Origin: Candidatus Rifleibacteriota bacterium
GTDB lineage: Bacteria; UBP17; UBA6191; JACPRK01
Reading direction: 5' to 3'
DNA length: 15,937 bases
NCBI GenBank assembly: GCA_016213865.1
Contig: JACQZL010000076.1
Location: 1 to 15,937 of the forward strand
A program made the translations under genes and the position numbers. This document shows positions 1 to 6,591 of this stretch, in pieces. The stretch's first letter is position 1, and every line of letters starts with the position of its first letter. The notes under the pieces are model-generated. The model had not been told where the DNA came from, searched no databases, and saw only the letters and a list, made by a program, of their open reading frames with translations.

Positions 1-19
1 GACCAGGGCGACTTTGCAT

Positions 20-47
20 ATCCCCTTTTCGCCTCAACATCCCCTTT
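20..47. repeat. Short direct repeat at left edge
   Basis: The 9-mer ATCCCCTTT occurs at 20-28 and again at 39-47, a 19-bp period. On the minus strand this reads as two AAAGGGGAT boxes. Repeated boxes of this kind are seen near the ends of some insertion sequences, IS21-like ones among them, so the window may start at the edge of a mobile element. No transposase is visible here, so this is only a guess. The rest of 1-200 holds no gene I can support. Confidence 0.3.
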
Positions 48-214
48 GAGACGTCATTACCGCATGCTCCTGCATCACTACGTCGCCGCTGCTCTCAAAC
101 GCGCCCAGCAAGCCCACGGTCTTCGCCGCGTCCACGCAAGACTACCCAACGACTCCTGCCAGCAAATCCATGACTGCTGGCGAATCAAGCAAGGTCATGC
201 GTCGGCTCTAAAGC

Positions 215-243
215 TTGACGGTGACATACACGCCATGTATGTC
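215..243 (+). promoter_or_regulatory. Candidate promoter of primase-integrase operon
   Basis: TTGACG at 215-220 is a good -35 match. It is followed after 17 bases by TATGTC at 238-243, a weak -10 match. The palindrome at 222-244 fills the spacer and covers the -10, where a repressor would block polymerase. The call rests on motif matching only. Confidence 0.4.
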
Positions 244-244
244 A
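222..244. promoter_or_regulatory. Perfect 9-bp palindrome, candidate operator or recombinase site
   Basis: TGACATACA (222-230) is the exact reverse complement of TGTATGTCA (236-244), separated by 5 bases (CGCCA). Further related half-sites lie alongside: TATACAC at 248-254 echoes CATACAC at 225-231 with a 23-bp offset, and GTGACAT (221-227) is mirrored by ATGTCAC (261-267). Nested half-sites about two helical turns apart suit cooperative binding of a dimeric repressor. Inverted arms with a short spacer are also the form of a tyrosine-recombinase core site. It lies 66 bases upstream of the primase start. Confidence 0.55.
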
Positions 245-309
245 GCGTATACACCTCGTGATGTCACGGTTTTCCTCGCTTTGTCCTTGACACAACAGGA
301 GGCCAGCCC

Positions 310-2520
310 ATGCCCCGCATCCCCACCGACGAACTCGAGCGCCTCAAGCGCGAAGTCTCCCTGGAGCGCCTGGCCGAAGCCCGCGGCGTCGCCCTCCTGA
401 AGAAGGGCAAGGACCTCCACGGCCGCTGCCCCTTCCACGAGGACCGCACCCCCTCCCTCGTCATCGATATCGAGGCCAACCTCTGGCACTGCTTCGGCGC
501 CTGCAATGCCGGCGGCTCCGTCGTCGACTGGGTCATGCGCGACCGCGCCGTCAGCTTCCGTCACGCCATCGAGATCCTCCGCACCGACCTCCCCAGCATC
601 TTCTCCGCCCCGCCCACTTCCGCCGCCAAGCGCTCCACCGTGCGCGTGCTCCCGCCCGCCGTCACTCCCTCCGCCGATGACCGCGCTCTCCTCGCCCAGG
701 TCGTCGTCTACTACCACCGCAAGCTCAAGGAGTCCCCCGCCGCTCTGGCCTACCTCGACAAGCGCGGCCTGTCGGCCCCGGGCCTCATCGACCACTTCCA
801 GATCGGATTCTCCGATCGCACCCTCGGCCTCACCATCCCTGACAACGGCCGCAAGGCCGGCGCCGAGCTCCGAGAACGCCTCACCCGGATCGGCATCCTC
901 AACGCCGAGACCGGCCACGAGCTCTACCGCGGCATGCTCACCATCCCCACCTTCGATCTGGACGGTCAGGTCGTGGGCCTCTACGGCCGCCGCGCCAGCG
1001 AGTCCATGCGCGAGACGGCCACCAAGCACCGCAACCTCACCGGCGCTCTCTCGGGCGTGCTCAACCTCGCCGCCTTCGCCGCCTCCGAAGAGCTCATCCT
1101 CTGCGAGGCCGCCCTCGACGCGATGACCTTCTGGGCCGCCGGCTACAGAAATGTCACCTGCACCTTCGGCACCAACGGCTTCACCGACGAGCTGGCCGCC
1201 GCGCTGGCCAAGCACGCCACCAAGCGCGTCCTCATCGCCTTCGACCGCGATGCCGCCGGCGACACCGCCGCCGCCGGCGTCGCCGAGCGCCTCATGGCGC
1301 GCGGCATCGATTGCTACCGCATCCTCTTCCCCCACGGCCTGGACGCCAACACCTCCTTCGCCGCGCTGCGCATCAACCTGCGTGTGCGCGCCGACGTCGG
1401 CTTCCACGTCGACACCCTCGATCTCCTCCAGGCCCGAGCCCGCGCTGCCTTCGAGAAGGCCGCCGCCCTCGAGCTCGGCGTTGCGGAGGACTTGATCCAT
1501 CACGACCTGGCCGCCCTCCTGGGCGCCCTCGACGAGCTGCTCGTCGGCTACCTCGCCACCGTCAGCCGCAAGCTCGACAGGCCGCTCGCGCTGATCGTTC
1601 AGTCCACCTCCGCCGCCGGCAAGTCCACCCTCATGGACGCCATCCTCGACTTCGTCCCCGAGGAAGACCGGGAGCAGTTCTCCGCGCTCACCGACCAGGC
1701 CCTCTTCTACATGGGCGAGACCAACCTCGCCCACAAGATCCTCGCCATCGTCGAGGAGGAAGGCGCCGAGCGCGCCTCCTACGCCCTCAAGATCCTCCAG
1801 TCCGAAGGCCAGCTCAACATCGCCTCCACCGGAAAGGACCCGGCCACGGGAAGACTCGTCACCCACGAGTACAAAGTCCAGGGCCCCGTGATGATCTTCC
1901 TCACCACCACCGCCATCGACCTCGACGAAGAACTCCAGAACCGCTGCCTCGTCCTCACCGTCGACGAGAACCGCTCCCAGACCCAACGGATTCACCAGCT
2001 CCAGCGACTCGAGCATACCCTCGACGGCCTCAAGTCCAAGGCCCAACGAGCCACCATCCTCAAGCGTCACCAGAATGTCCAGCGTCTGCTGGCACCTCTG
2101 ACCGTCGTCAACCCCTTCGTCAACCAGCTCCGCTTCCCCGACGACAAGACCCGCACCCGCCGCGACCACGCCAAGTACCTCAACCTCATCGACGCCGTCG
2201 CACTCCTCCACCAGCACCAGCGACCGATCCTCTCGACCCCGCTTTCCGACGGTTCCACTCTCCGCTACATCCAGGTCACCCCGGAGGATCTCGCCCTGGC
2301 CAAACGCCTGGCCGACGAGGTGCTCGGCCGCTCCCTCGACGAGCTGCCCCCCGCAGACCCGCCGCTTCCTCGGTCACCTCGACGCCCTGGTCACCCAGGG
2401 CTGCTCTCACAACGAGTGAGACCGCCGCGACTTCCACTTCACCCGCAAGGCCGCCCGCGACTTTACCGGCTGGTCAGACTTCCAGGTGCGCACCCACCTG
2501 GACAAGCTCGCGAGCCTTGA
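310..2520 (+). CDS. CHC2/Toprim primase-ATPase of mobile element, 3' end frameshifted
   Basis: This is a DnaG-like primase with a fused ATPase domain, of the type carried by phages and integrative elements to prime their own replication. A CHC2 zinc finger has ligands C40, H43, C61 and C65. A Toprim fold follows with E266 and the DxD pair D312/D314 in FDRDAAGD. A P-loop (STSAAGKST, K438) and a Walker B-like ILAIVEEEG form the ATPase core. The ATG at 310 has AGGAGG at 297-302 with a 7-base spacer. The family-like reading stops at about residue 680, at a C6 run (2347-2352). Beyond it this frame gives Pro/Arg-rich nonsense to 2520, while the frame one base later continues sensibly (RRFLGHLDALV) but meets TGA at 2417-2419. 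The gene is therefore probably a pseudogene. Reconstructed, it would be about 905 residues and end at 3028, overlapping the integrase start. Confidence 0.85.
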   Translation: MPRIPTDELERLKREVSLERLAEARGVALLKKGKDLHGRCPFHEDRTPSLVIDIEANLWHCFGACNAGGSVVDWVMRDRAVSFRHAIEILRTDLPSIFSAPPTSAAKRSTVRVLPPAVTPSADDRALLAQVVVYYHRKLKESPAALAYLDKRGLSAPGLIDHFQIGFSDRTLGLTIPDNGRKAGAELRERLTRIGILNAETGHELYRGMLTIPTFDLDGQVVGLYGRRASESMRETATKHRNLTGALSGVLNLAAFAASEELILCEAALDAMTFWAAGYRNVTCTFGTNGFTDELAAALAKHATKRVLIAFDRDAAGDTAAAGVAERLMARGIDCYRILFPHGLDANTSFAALRINLRVRADVGFHVDTLDLLQARARAAFEKAAALELGVAEDLIHHDLAALLGALDELLVGYLATVSRKLDRPLALIVQSTSAAGKSTLMDAILDFVPEEDREQFSALTDQALFYMGETNLAHKILAIVEEEGAERASYALKILQSEGQLNIASTGKDPATGRLVTHEYKVQGPVMIFLTTTAIDLDEELQNRCLVLTVDENRSQTQRIHQLQRLEHTLDGLKSKAQRATILKRHQNVQRLLAPLTVVNPFVNQLRFPDDKTRTRRDHAKYLNLIDAVALLHQHQRPILSTPLSDGSTLRYIQVTPEDLALAKRLADEVLGRSLDELPPADPPLPRSPRRPGHPGLLSQRVRPPRLPLHPQGRPRLYRLVRLPGAHPPGQAREP

Positions 2521-3028
2521 GTACCTGCTCGTCCACCGCGGCTGCCGAGGCCAGAGCTTCGTCTACGAGCTCCTCTACGACGGCCAGGGCGCCGACGGCC
2601 GCCGCTTCGTCATGGGGCTTGTCGAGCCCGACACCCGCCTCATCGCCCCGCCCAACCATGCTGCAGCCTGCGACTACGGCGATAAGTTCGAGGGGTCGCC
2701 ACCAGAGTCCGAGGTCGAAGCCACGAAGTTCGAGCCCTCATCGAGCCCCCAAGGTGCCCCCATCGAGCCCCCCTTGCGGTCGCACTCCGTGCCCGAAACC
2801 CTGCTCCCCGAGCCTCCTCTCGAGACTCGCTCGCCAGAGAGCCCCGAAAACGCACATCTGGAACATCTCCCCGATTCGAAGCCGTACCCCAAGCCCGCCC
2901 CCCGCCGCTGCCTCCCACGCGCCACCGCCGCGATCGCCGCCGCGGCCCCCGTGGCGACTGCCGGCGTCCCGACCGTCCCGCGTCCCGGCGGCAACGGTTC
3001 GTCCCACCCGAAGGCCGCCCACCGATGA
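2420..3028 (+). pseudogene. Detached C-terminal part of the primase-ATPase
   Basis: This frame follows the in-frame TGA at 2417-2419. It reads RRDFHFTRKAARDFTGWSD and then HLDKLASLEYLLVHRG, a winged-helix-like segment that normally closes this kind of primase-ATPase. A long Ser/Pro/Glu-rich and Arg/Ala-rich tail follows to 3028. CGA to TGA would be a single transition in the stop codon. A GTG at 2486 could in theory restart translation, but it has no good ribosome site. The stop TGA at 3026-3028 overlaps the integrase ATG at 3025 as ATGA. That overlap supports this as the original frame and shows that the two genes were translationally coupled. Confidence 0.7.
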
Positions 3029-4230
3029 ACCCCAAGAAGGACCCGGCCCCCTGGCGCCCGCCCGACGTCGGCGATCCGGCCGATCCGCTCGGCTTCACCC
3101 GCGCCATCGCCGACTACCTCGAGGCCCGCGCCATGCGCGGCGACACCCAGCACACCCTCCACGGCAAGGCCAAGGACTTGGAGTACTTCCTCCGCTGGGC
3201 CGAGCCCCGCGGCCTGATTCGCCCCGCCGACATCACCCGCCCCATCCTCGAGCGCTACCAGCGCACCCTCTTCTACTACCGCAAGAAGAACGGCCGCCCT
3301 CTCGCCTTCTCCACCCAGCGCCACCGCTTGACCGTGCTTCGCAGCCTCTTCGGCTTCCTCGCCCGCGCCAACCGCATCCTCTACAACCCCGCTTCCGACC
3401 TCGACCTGCCTAGGCTGCGCGAGCGCCTGCCCCCGCCCGTGCTCTCCTCAGCCGAGATCGAGCAAGTCCTCGCCCTCCCCGACGTCACCGACGTCTACGG
3501 CCTGCGCGATCGGGCACTGTTGGAGACCTTCTACTCGACTGCCATGCGCCGCAGCGAGCTCGCGCACCTCAAGCTCCCCGAGCTCGACTTCTCCCGCGGA
3601 ACCGTCACCATCCGCTCCGGCAAGGGCGGCAAGGACCGCGTCGTCCCCATCGGCGAACGCGCCCTGGCCTGGCTCGAGCGCTATCTGGCCGAGAGCCGCC
3701 CCCGCCTCGTCATCGAGCCTGACGAAGGCTTCCTCTTCCTCACCTACCTCGGCCAGAGCTTCGACCCCGACCACCTCTCCTACCTCGTCGCACGTTTCAT
3801 CGACCAGGCCGACCTCGGGAAGTCGGGCTCCTGTCACCTCATCCGCCACTCCGTCGCGACCCTCATGCTCGAGCACGGCGCCGATTGCCGCTACGTGCAA
3901 GAGCTGCTCGGCCACTCCCAGCTCTCCACCACCCAGATCTGCCTCCAGGTCACCATCACCCGACTCAAAGCCGTCCACGCCGCCACCCATCCCGGCGCCC
4001 TGCTCAAGCCACCACGACCGCCCGACCAGTCCCCCACTGCCGCACAGGTCCCAACTCCGGCTCGCGACGACTCGGCCCCCAACACCCTGGCGGACTTGCC
4101 ACAGCCCGGTTGCGTCGACCCCTCGCTCGGTTACCGGGTCGAGGGTCTCCGTCGCGTCTTGCTCGCCGCTCTCGACCAGGAGGCCGACGACGACGCCCCG
4201 GAGCGCCCCGACCCCGGTGGCCCGATCTGA
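3025..4230 (+). CDS. Tyrosine recombinase/integrase, catalytic Tyr replaced by Cys
   Basis: This is a XerC/D-type tyrosine recombinase of 401 residues. The N-terminal SAM-like core-binding domain spans roughly residues 22-120. The catalytic domain shows Arg-I at R175 (TAMRRSEL), the beta-hairpin Lys in SGKGGKDR (K200), HLIRH with H271 and R274, and H297 in LGHSQLSTT. The box that normally reads TQIYTHV reads TQICLQV, which puts Cys306 (TGC) at the nucleophile position. TAC to TGC is one transition. The downstream RLKAVHAATHP signature is intact. A Pro-rich C-terminal tail of about 70 residues exceeds the usual length of about 300. The gene overlaps the primase frame by 4 bases (ATGA), so it is in the same operon. 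I infer it no longer performs strand cleavage, which fits the broken primase upstream. Confidence 0.93.
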   Translation: MNPKKDPAPWRPPDVGDPADPLGFTRAIADYLEARAMRGDTQHTLHGKAKDLEYFLRWAEPRGLIRPADITRPILERYQRTLFYYRKKNGRPLAFSTQRHRLTVLRSLFGFLARANRILYNPASDLDLPRLRERLPPPVLSSAEIEQVLALPDVTDVYGLRDRALLETFYSTAMRRSELAHLKLPELDFSRGTVTIRSGKGGKDRVVPIGERALAWLERYLAESRPRLVIEPDEGFLFLTYLGQSFDPDHLSYLVARFIDQADLGKSGSCHLIRHSVATLMLEHGADCRYVQELLGHSQLSTTQICLQVTITRLKAVHAATHPGALLKPPRPPDQSPTAAQVPTPARDDSAPNTLADLPQPGCVDPSLGYRVEGLRRVLLAALDQEADDDAPERPDPGGPI

Positions 4231-4267
4231 GGCAGCCCTCTCCCTTCGCTGCTAGACTGGATCCTCG

Positions 4268-5236
4268 ATGATCCTCTTGTCAGCAAGAAGAGCAACGAAG
4301 AAGGATAGACCCGGCTCTCTCTGGAACAGCCGACCTTCCCTCTCTTCGCTGCTCGTCTTCCTTGCGTTCGCCCTGGCCGCCCTCGCCCTCACCCCGCGGC
4401 CGGCGCCGACGATGCCCTGCAGGCCCGAAACTCGCGTCAGGGGATCGCTCGCCGTGACGCACTCTTGCGGCCCGTGCTGCACCGCGTCAACGCCGCATCG
4501 CGTCTGGCATCTCAGCCTCGTTCTACGGCGAAGTGCGGCTGGTCTCGGGGTTTTCCTCTCCCCCGACCCCATCGGGTTTGCGGGGGGGATGAACCGGTAC
4601 GGGTATGTGGGCGGGAACCCGCTGAGGTACACGGACCCGCGCGGACTCTGGCGCCTCTCCTTCAACCTCCCCTACGAAGGCGGACCGGGATTCGGCTTCA
4701 GCTTCACCAACGAAGGCCTCTTCGTCGGTTGGACTCGGCTCACCGCTGACGGAATCGAGTTCACCGGTGGGGTAGACATCGCGCCTGTCCTGGTGAACGT
4801 CAGCCGCAACGCTCCCTCGGTTGCTGCAATGGGCCTGCCTCCGCTGACGCCCATTGGAGGGCCAACTCTATCAGGACCGCCGGGAGCACACTCGGGCGGT
4901 GCCTTGGTGATGCGGAGGCCAGGCTTCCAGCCTCCAATGTCCGGGTTCTTCTCGAACTCTGGTGGCCCAGTAAAGTGCGTCAAGCCGCCGACGTCCCCGT
5001 CATCAAGTTCGTCTCCGGCACCTCGCTTCACGCCGGATCAAGACGCCATTATCGACCTGGTACGAGATGCCGTAAGAAGACGTGGGGCACTTACGCAGTC
5101 TGAGGCAGACATGATCAGGCAATGGGCAGACCAGTATGGGCTCAGATTCAGAGGCCCAGAAACTCACCCTGCACGGCCTTTTGGAAGAGTGCCTCACATA
5201 CACGTCGGTCCCTTGGATCATATCGAGGTCAGGTAG
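4268..5236 (+). CDS. Orphan RHS fragment with candidate C-terminal toxin domain
   Basis: Only one RHS core signature is present: FLSPDPIGFAGGMNRYGYVG followed by GNPLRYTDPRGL at residues 96-127. Complete RHS proteins exceed 1,000 residues, so most of the shell is missing. The N-terminus has a signal-like hydrophobic stretch (residues 25-41). Between it and the RHS motif, another frame reads more like protein (ADDALQARNSRQG from 4405), which suggests a scar from deletion and indels. The start codon has no good ribosome site. The C-terminal module, about residues 250-322, is predicted helical and then carries GPETHPARPFGRVPHIHVG and a final DHI, so H310, H312 and H318 could be catalytic. I cannot assign it to a named toxin family. 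Local GC is lower than in neighbours (33 of 60 bases at 5041-5100 against 45 of 60 at 11281-11340), as is common for exchanged toxin tips. It overlaps the next gene by one base. Confidence 0.7.
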   Translation: MILLSARRATKKDRPGSLWNSRPSLSSLLVFLAFALAALALTPRPAPTMPCRPETRVRGSLAVTHSCGPCCTASTPHRVWHLSLVLRRSAAGLGVFLSPDPIGFAGGMNRYGYVGGNPLRYTDPRGLWRLSFNLPYEGGPGFGFSFTNEGLFVGWTRLTADGIEFTGGVDIAPVLVNVSRNAPSVAAMGLPPLTPIGGPTLSGPPGAHSGGALVMRRPGFQPPMSGFFSNSGGPVKCVKPPTSPSSSSSPAPRFTPDQDAIIDLVRDAVRRRGALTQSEADMIRQWADQYGLRFRGPETHPARPFGRVPHIHVGPLDHIEVR

Positions 5237-5655
5237 TGACGTCAGTCGCCTGGCACCCCAATGGCGTCGTCGTACAGTCAGTTGTGGATACTCGCGTGGG
5301 GTCATCCATTGAGTATGGGGCATACGTGGGCATAGCACGGTATCCGTGCTGGCCACTCGGACCTGAGCTGGAGTTTCCAGGATCGACCGAAGTGGCTGCA
5401 CTCTACCGTGAGAGCAATGAACGCTGGTTTTACCGCCATGCCGAGCCTGGCGGGTGTGCTCTTTGGGCAGTCCCCGACGACGCGTTTGTGGACCGGTATC
5501 TGCAAGCCTGTTCTCGAAGAGGCATCTCTTGCCGAGTGCTCTTCGTGAGTTCTTGGGTAGACTTCCCGCTGTATGAGGGGACAAGGTACCTCACTTCGGA
5601 GGGCTCGTGTCGCTTCTTGGGTGGAGCTACATGCGAGGGCAGGCCCGATGGGTAA
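5236..5655 (+). CDS. Candidate immunity protein for the RHS toxin tip
   Basis: A 139-residue reading frame starts with GTG at 5236, whose first base is the last base of the upstream TAG (TAGTG). GAGGT at 5225-5229 gives a 6-base spacer, which is why I prefer this start to the ATG at 5122 inside the RHS frame. The product is acidic to neutral and rich in aromatic residues (WHPNGV, YPCWPLGPELEFPG, RWFYRHAEPGGCALW). It has no signal peptide or membrane helix, so it should be cytoplasmic. A small gene fused by overlap to the 3' end of an RHS C-terminal domain is the standard place for a cognate immunity gene. Its codon use is likewise less GC-rich than the housekeeping genes here. I do not recognise the family. 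The role is inferred from position. Confidence 0.6.
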   Translation: MTSVAWHPNGVVVQSVVDTRVGSSIEYGAYVGIARYPCWPLGPELEFPGSTEVAALYRESNERWFYRHAEPGGCALWAVPDDAFVDRYLQACSRRGISCRVLFVSSWVDFPLYEGTRYLTSEGSCRFLGGATCEGRPDG

Positions 5656-5738
5656 GCCTGTCGGGCGTCTGGGCCGTCGTCGTGGTATCGCTCGTGGGGG
5701 CGGCAGCGTGCCAGGCGCTGGCCGCGCACTCCGCATAG
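5631..5738 (+). CDS. Possible 35-aa signal-peptide-like remnant
   Basis: A short frame starts at ATG 5631 (TGGAG just upstream) and ends at TAG 5736-5738, overlapping the end of the immunity frame. It reads MRGQARW followed by a hydrophobic run (WAVVVVSLVGAAAC) and then QALAAHSA. This has the shape of a Sec signal or weak lipobox with nothing after it. It may be the broken start of an exported protein whose remainder has degenerated, or chance. Confidence 0.25.
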   Translation: MRGQARWVSLSGVWAVVVVSLVGAAACQALAAHSA

Positions 5739-6399
5739 CAGCAAATGAGCGACCGACGCAGCGCTCAAAGGCGGCATCCAAGCGGACGGCCGCGGCAGCC
5801 GTCGACGAAACGCCCGGTACCTACAGGTGCCGACCGAAGCGAAGGGACCAACTACCGGACAGGAACGCTGCCAGAGCGTCTCGCACGGCGTCAGCTCTCT
5901 TTCGGGCGATCTGGGCTCTGACGCCGACGATCACGCGTGTGAGGACCTCCGGGACCCACGGCTCTGGGCGCAAAGCGAGATCGGCGGGCAAGAAGATGCA
6001 GAGCGGAGCGCCGCGGCAGCGCAGAAGCTCGGACTACTCTCGGCGCCTGATGCTGCATCTGGACTCCCGGTGAGAATAGGTCAGTCATCGCAACTCGCCC
6101 GAGACCGACCATGCACGCCGAGAGCATGAACTGCCGACTGACCGGAGTCCCGTCTGCGGCACCACCAGATCAGACAGCGACAGGTCAGACCTTGACCCGT
6201 GGACGAGAACTGCCGCTCTCCTGTTCTCTGTCTTTCAGTCGGCCTGCCATCAGGAACCGAGAGCCAGAAGACAGGAGATTCCAGACTTCAAACCGAGTCC
6301 GACGGCCTCGACCGTCGCAGCGTGCGACGAAAGTCGGAAGGTGCAGACCAAGCGAGGTTCCGCTCCCACCGGCTCACCTGACCCGCGGGCCCCACGCCG
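5739..6399. other. Gene-poor stretch with several inverted repeats
   Basis: No frame here has convincing protein character. The open frames are Arg/Ser/Pro-rich and change identity with frame, and none has a good ribosome site. Several short inverted repeats are visible: GACGGC/GCCGTC (5785-5790/5798-5803), TCTCCTGT/ACAGGAGA (6217-6224/6271-6278), and CGTCGCA/TGCGACG (6313-6319/6323-6329) inside TCCGAC/GTCGGA (6298-6303/6333-6338). None carries a U-tract. The stretch may be decayed coding DNA behind the RHS relic or may hold a structured RNA. I cannot tell which. Confidence 0.4.
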
Positions 6400-6407
6400 C
6401 CTTCACC

Positions 6408-6588
6408 GGGAGCGTCCCCGGAGCATGGGGCAGAGAGGACCAAACGCAAAGACGCCAGGACGCAAAGACGCCAGGAAGTGCTGATCAATAGGACCTTCTT
6501 TGCGACCTTGCGCCTTTGCGGCCTTGCGTTGAAGACAGGCACCGTGGCCACTCGACGACGCGGCTTCCCACGTTTCAGGGACGCTCCC
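6408..6588. mobile_element. 181-bp MITE-like element with 8-bp target duplication
   Basis: GGGAGCGTCCC at 6408-6418 is the exact reverse complement of GGGACGCTCCC at 6578-6588. Similarity extends to about 22 bp (18 of 22 matching) at the two ends. Both ends are bordered directly by CCTTCACC, at 6400-6407 and 6589-6596, an exact 8-bp direct repeat in the form of a target site duplication. The element is non-coding and holds a large internal palindrome. Ends starting GGG with 8-bp duplications would suit IS1595-like mobilisation, but that assignment is inference. The right-hand duplication contains the tamB stop codon, so the insertion landed just behind the gene without changing its product. 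Confidence 0.8.
6443..6530. repeat. CGCAAAG-rich imperfect palindrome inside the MITE
   Basis: The left arm 6443-6478 pairs with the right arm 6495-6530 at 27 of 36 positions, with a 16-base loop. The left arm contains a 16-bp perfect tandem repeat, ACGCAAAGACGCCAGG, at 6444-6459 and 6460-6475. A transcript in either direction could fold into a long hairpin between the convergent RHS/immunity and tamB genes, so it may act as a bidirectional terminator or RNA stabiliser. Confidence 0.7.
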
Positions 6589-6591
6589 CCT

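Noticed and set aside
46..261. 71-codon open frame upstream of the primase
   Set aside because: It has no ribosome site or recognisable motif, and it runs through the palindromic control region.
287..292. TTGACA as -35 of the primase promoter
   Set aside because: It is only 18 bases from the start codon, so a matching -10 would fall inside the gene.
208..2217. 669-codon open frame antisense to the primase
   Set aside because: It is a Gly/Glu/Val-rich shadow of GC-rich codons opposite a gene with clear zinc-finger, Toprim and P-loop motifs.
2347..2352. Programmed frameshift in the C6 run of the primase
   Set aside because: A +1 shift would still meet TGA at 2417-2419 in the new frame, so mutation or sequencing error is simpler.
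5573..6129. Overlapping open frames (166 and 100 codons) after the immunity gene
   Set aside because: They are Arg/Ser-rich with no ribosome site. Different frames look equally poor, so neither is favoured.
6408..6588. CRISPR or simple REP element
   Set aside because: There are no regularly spaced repeats with unique spacers, and terminal inverted repeats plus an 8-bp duplication indicate a transposed element.
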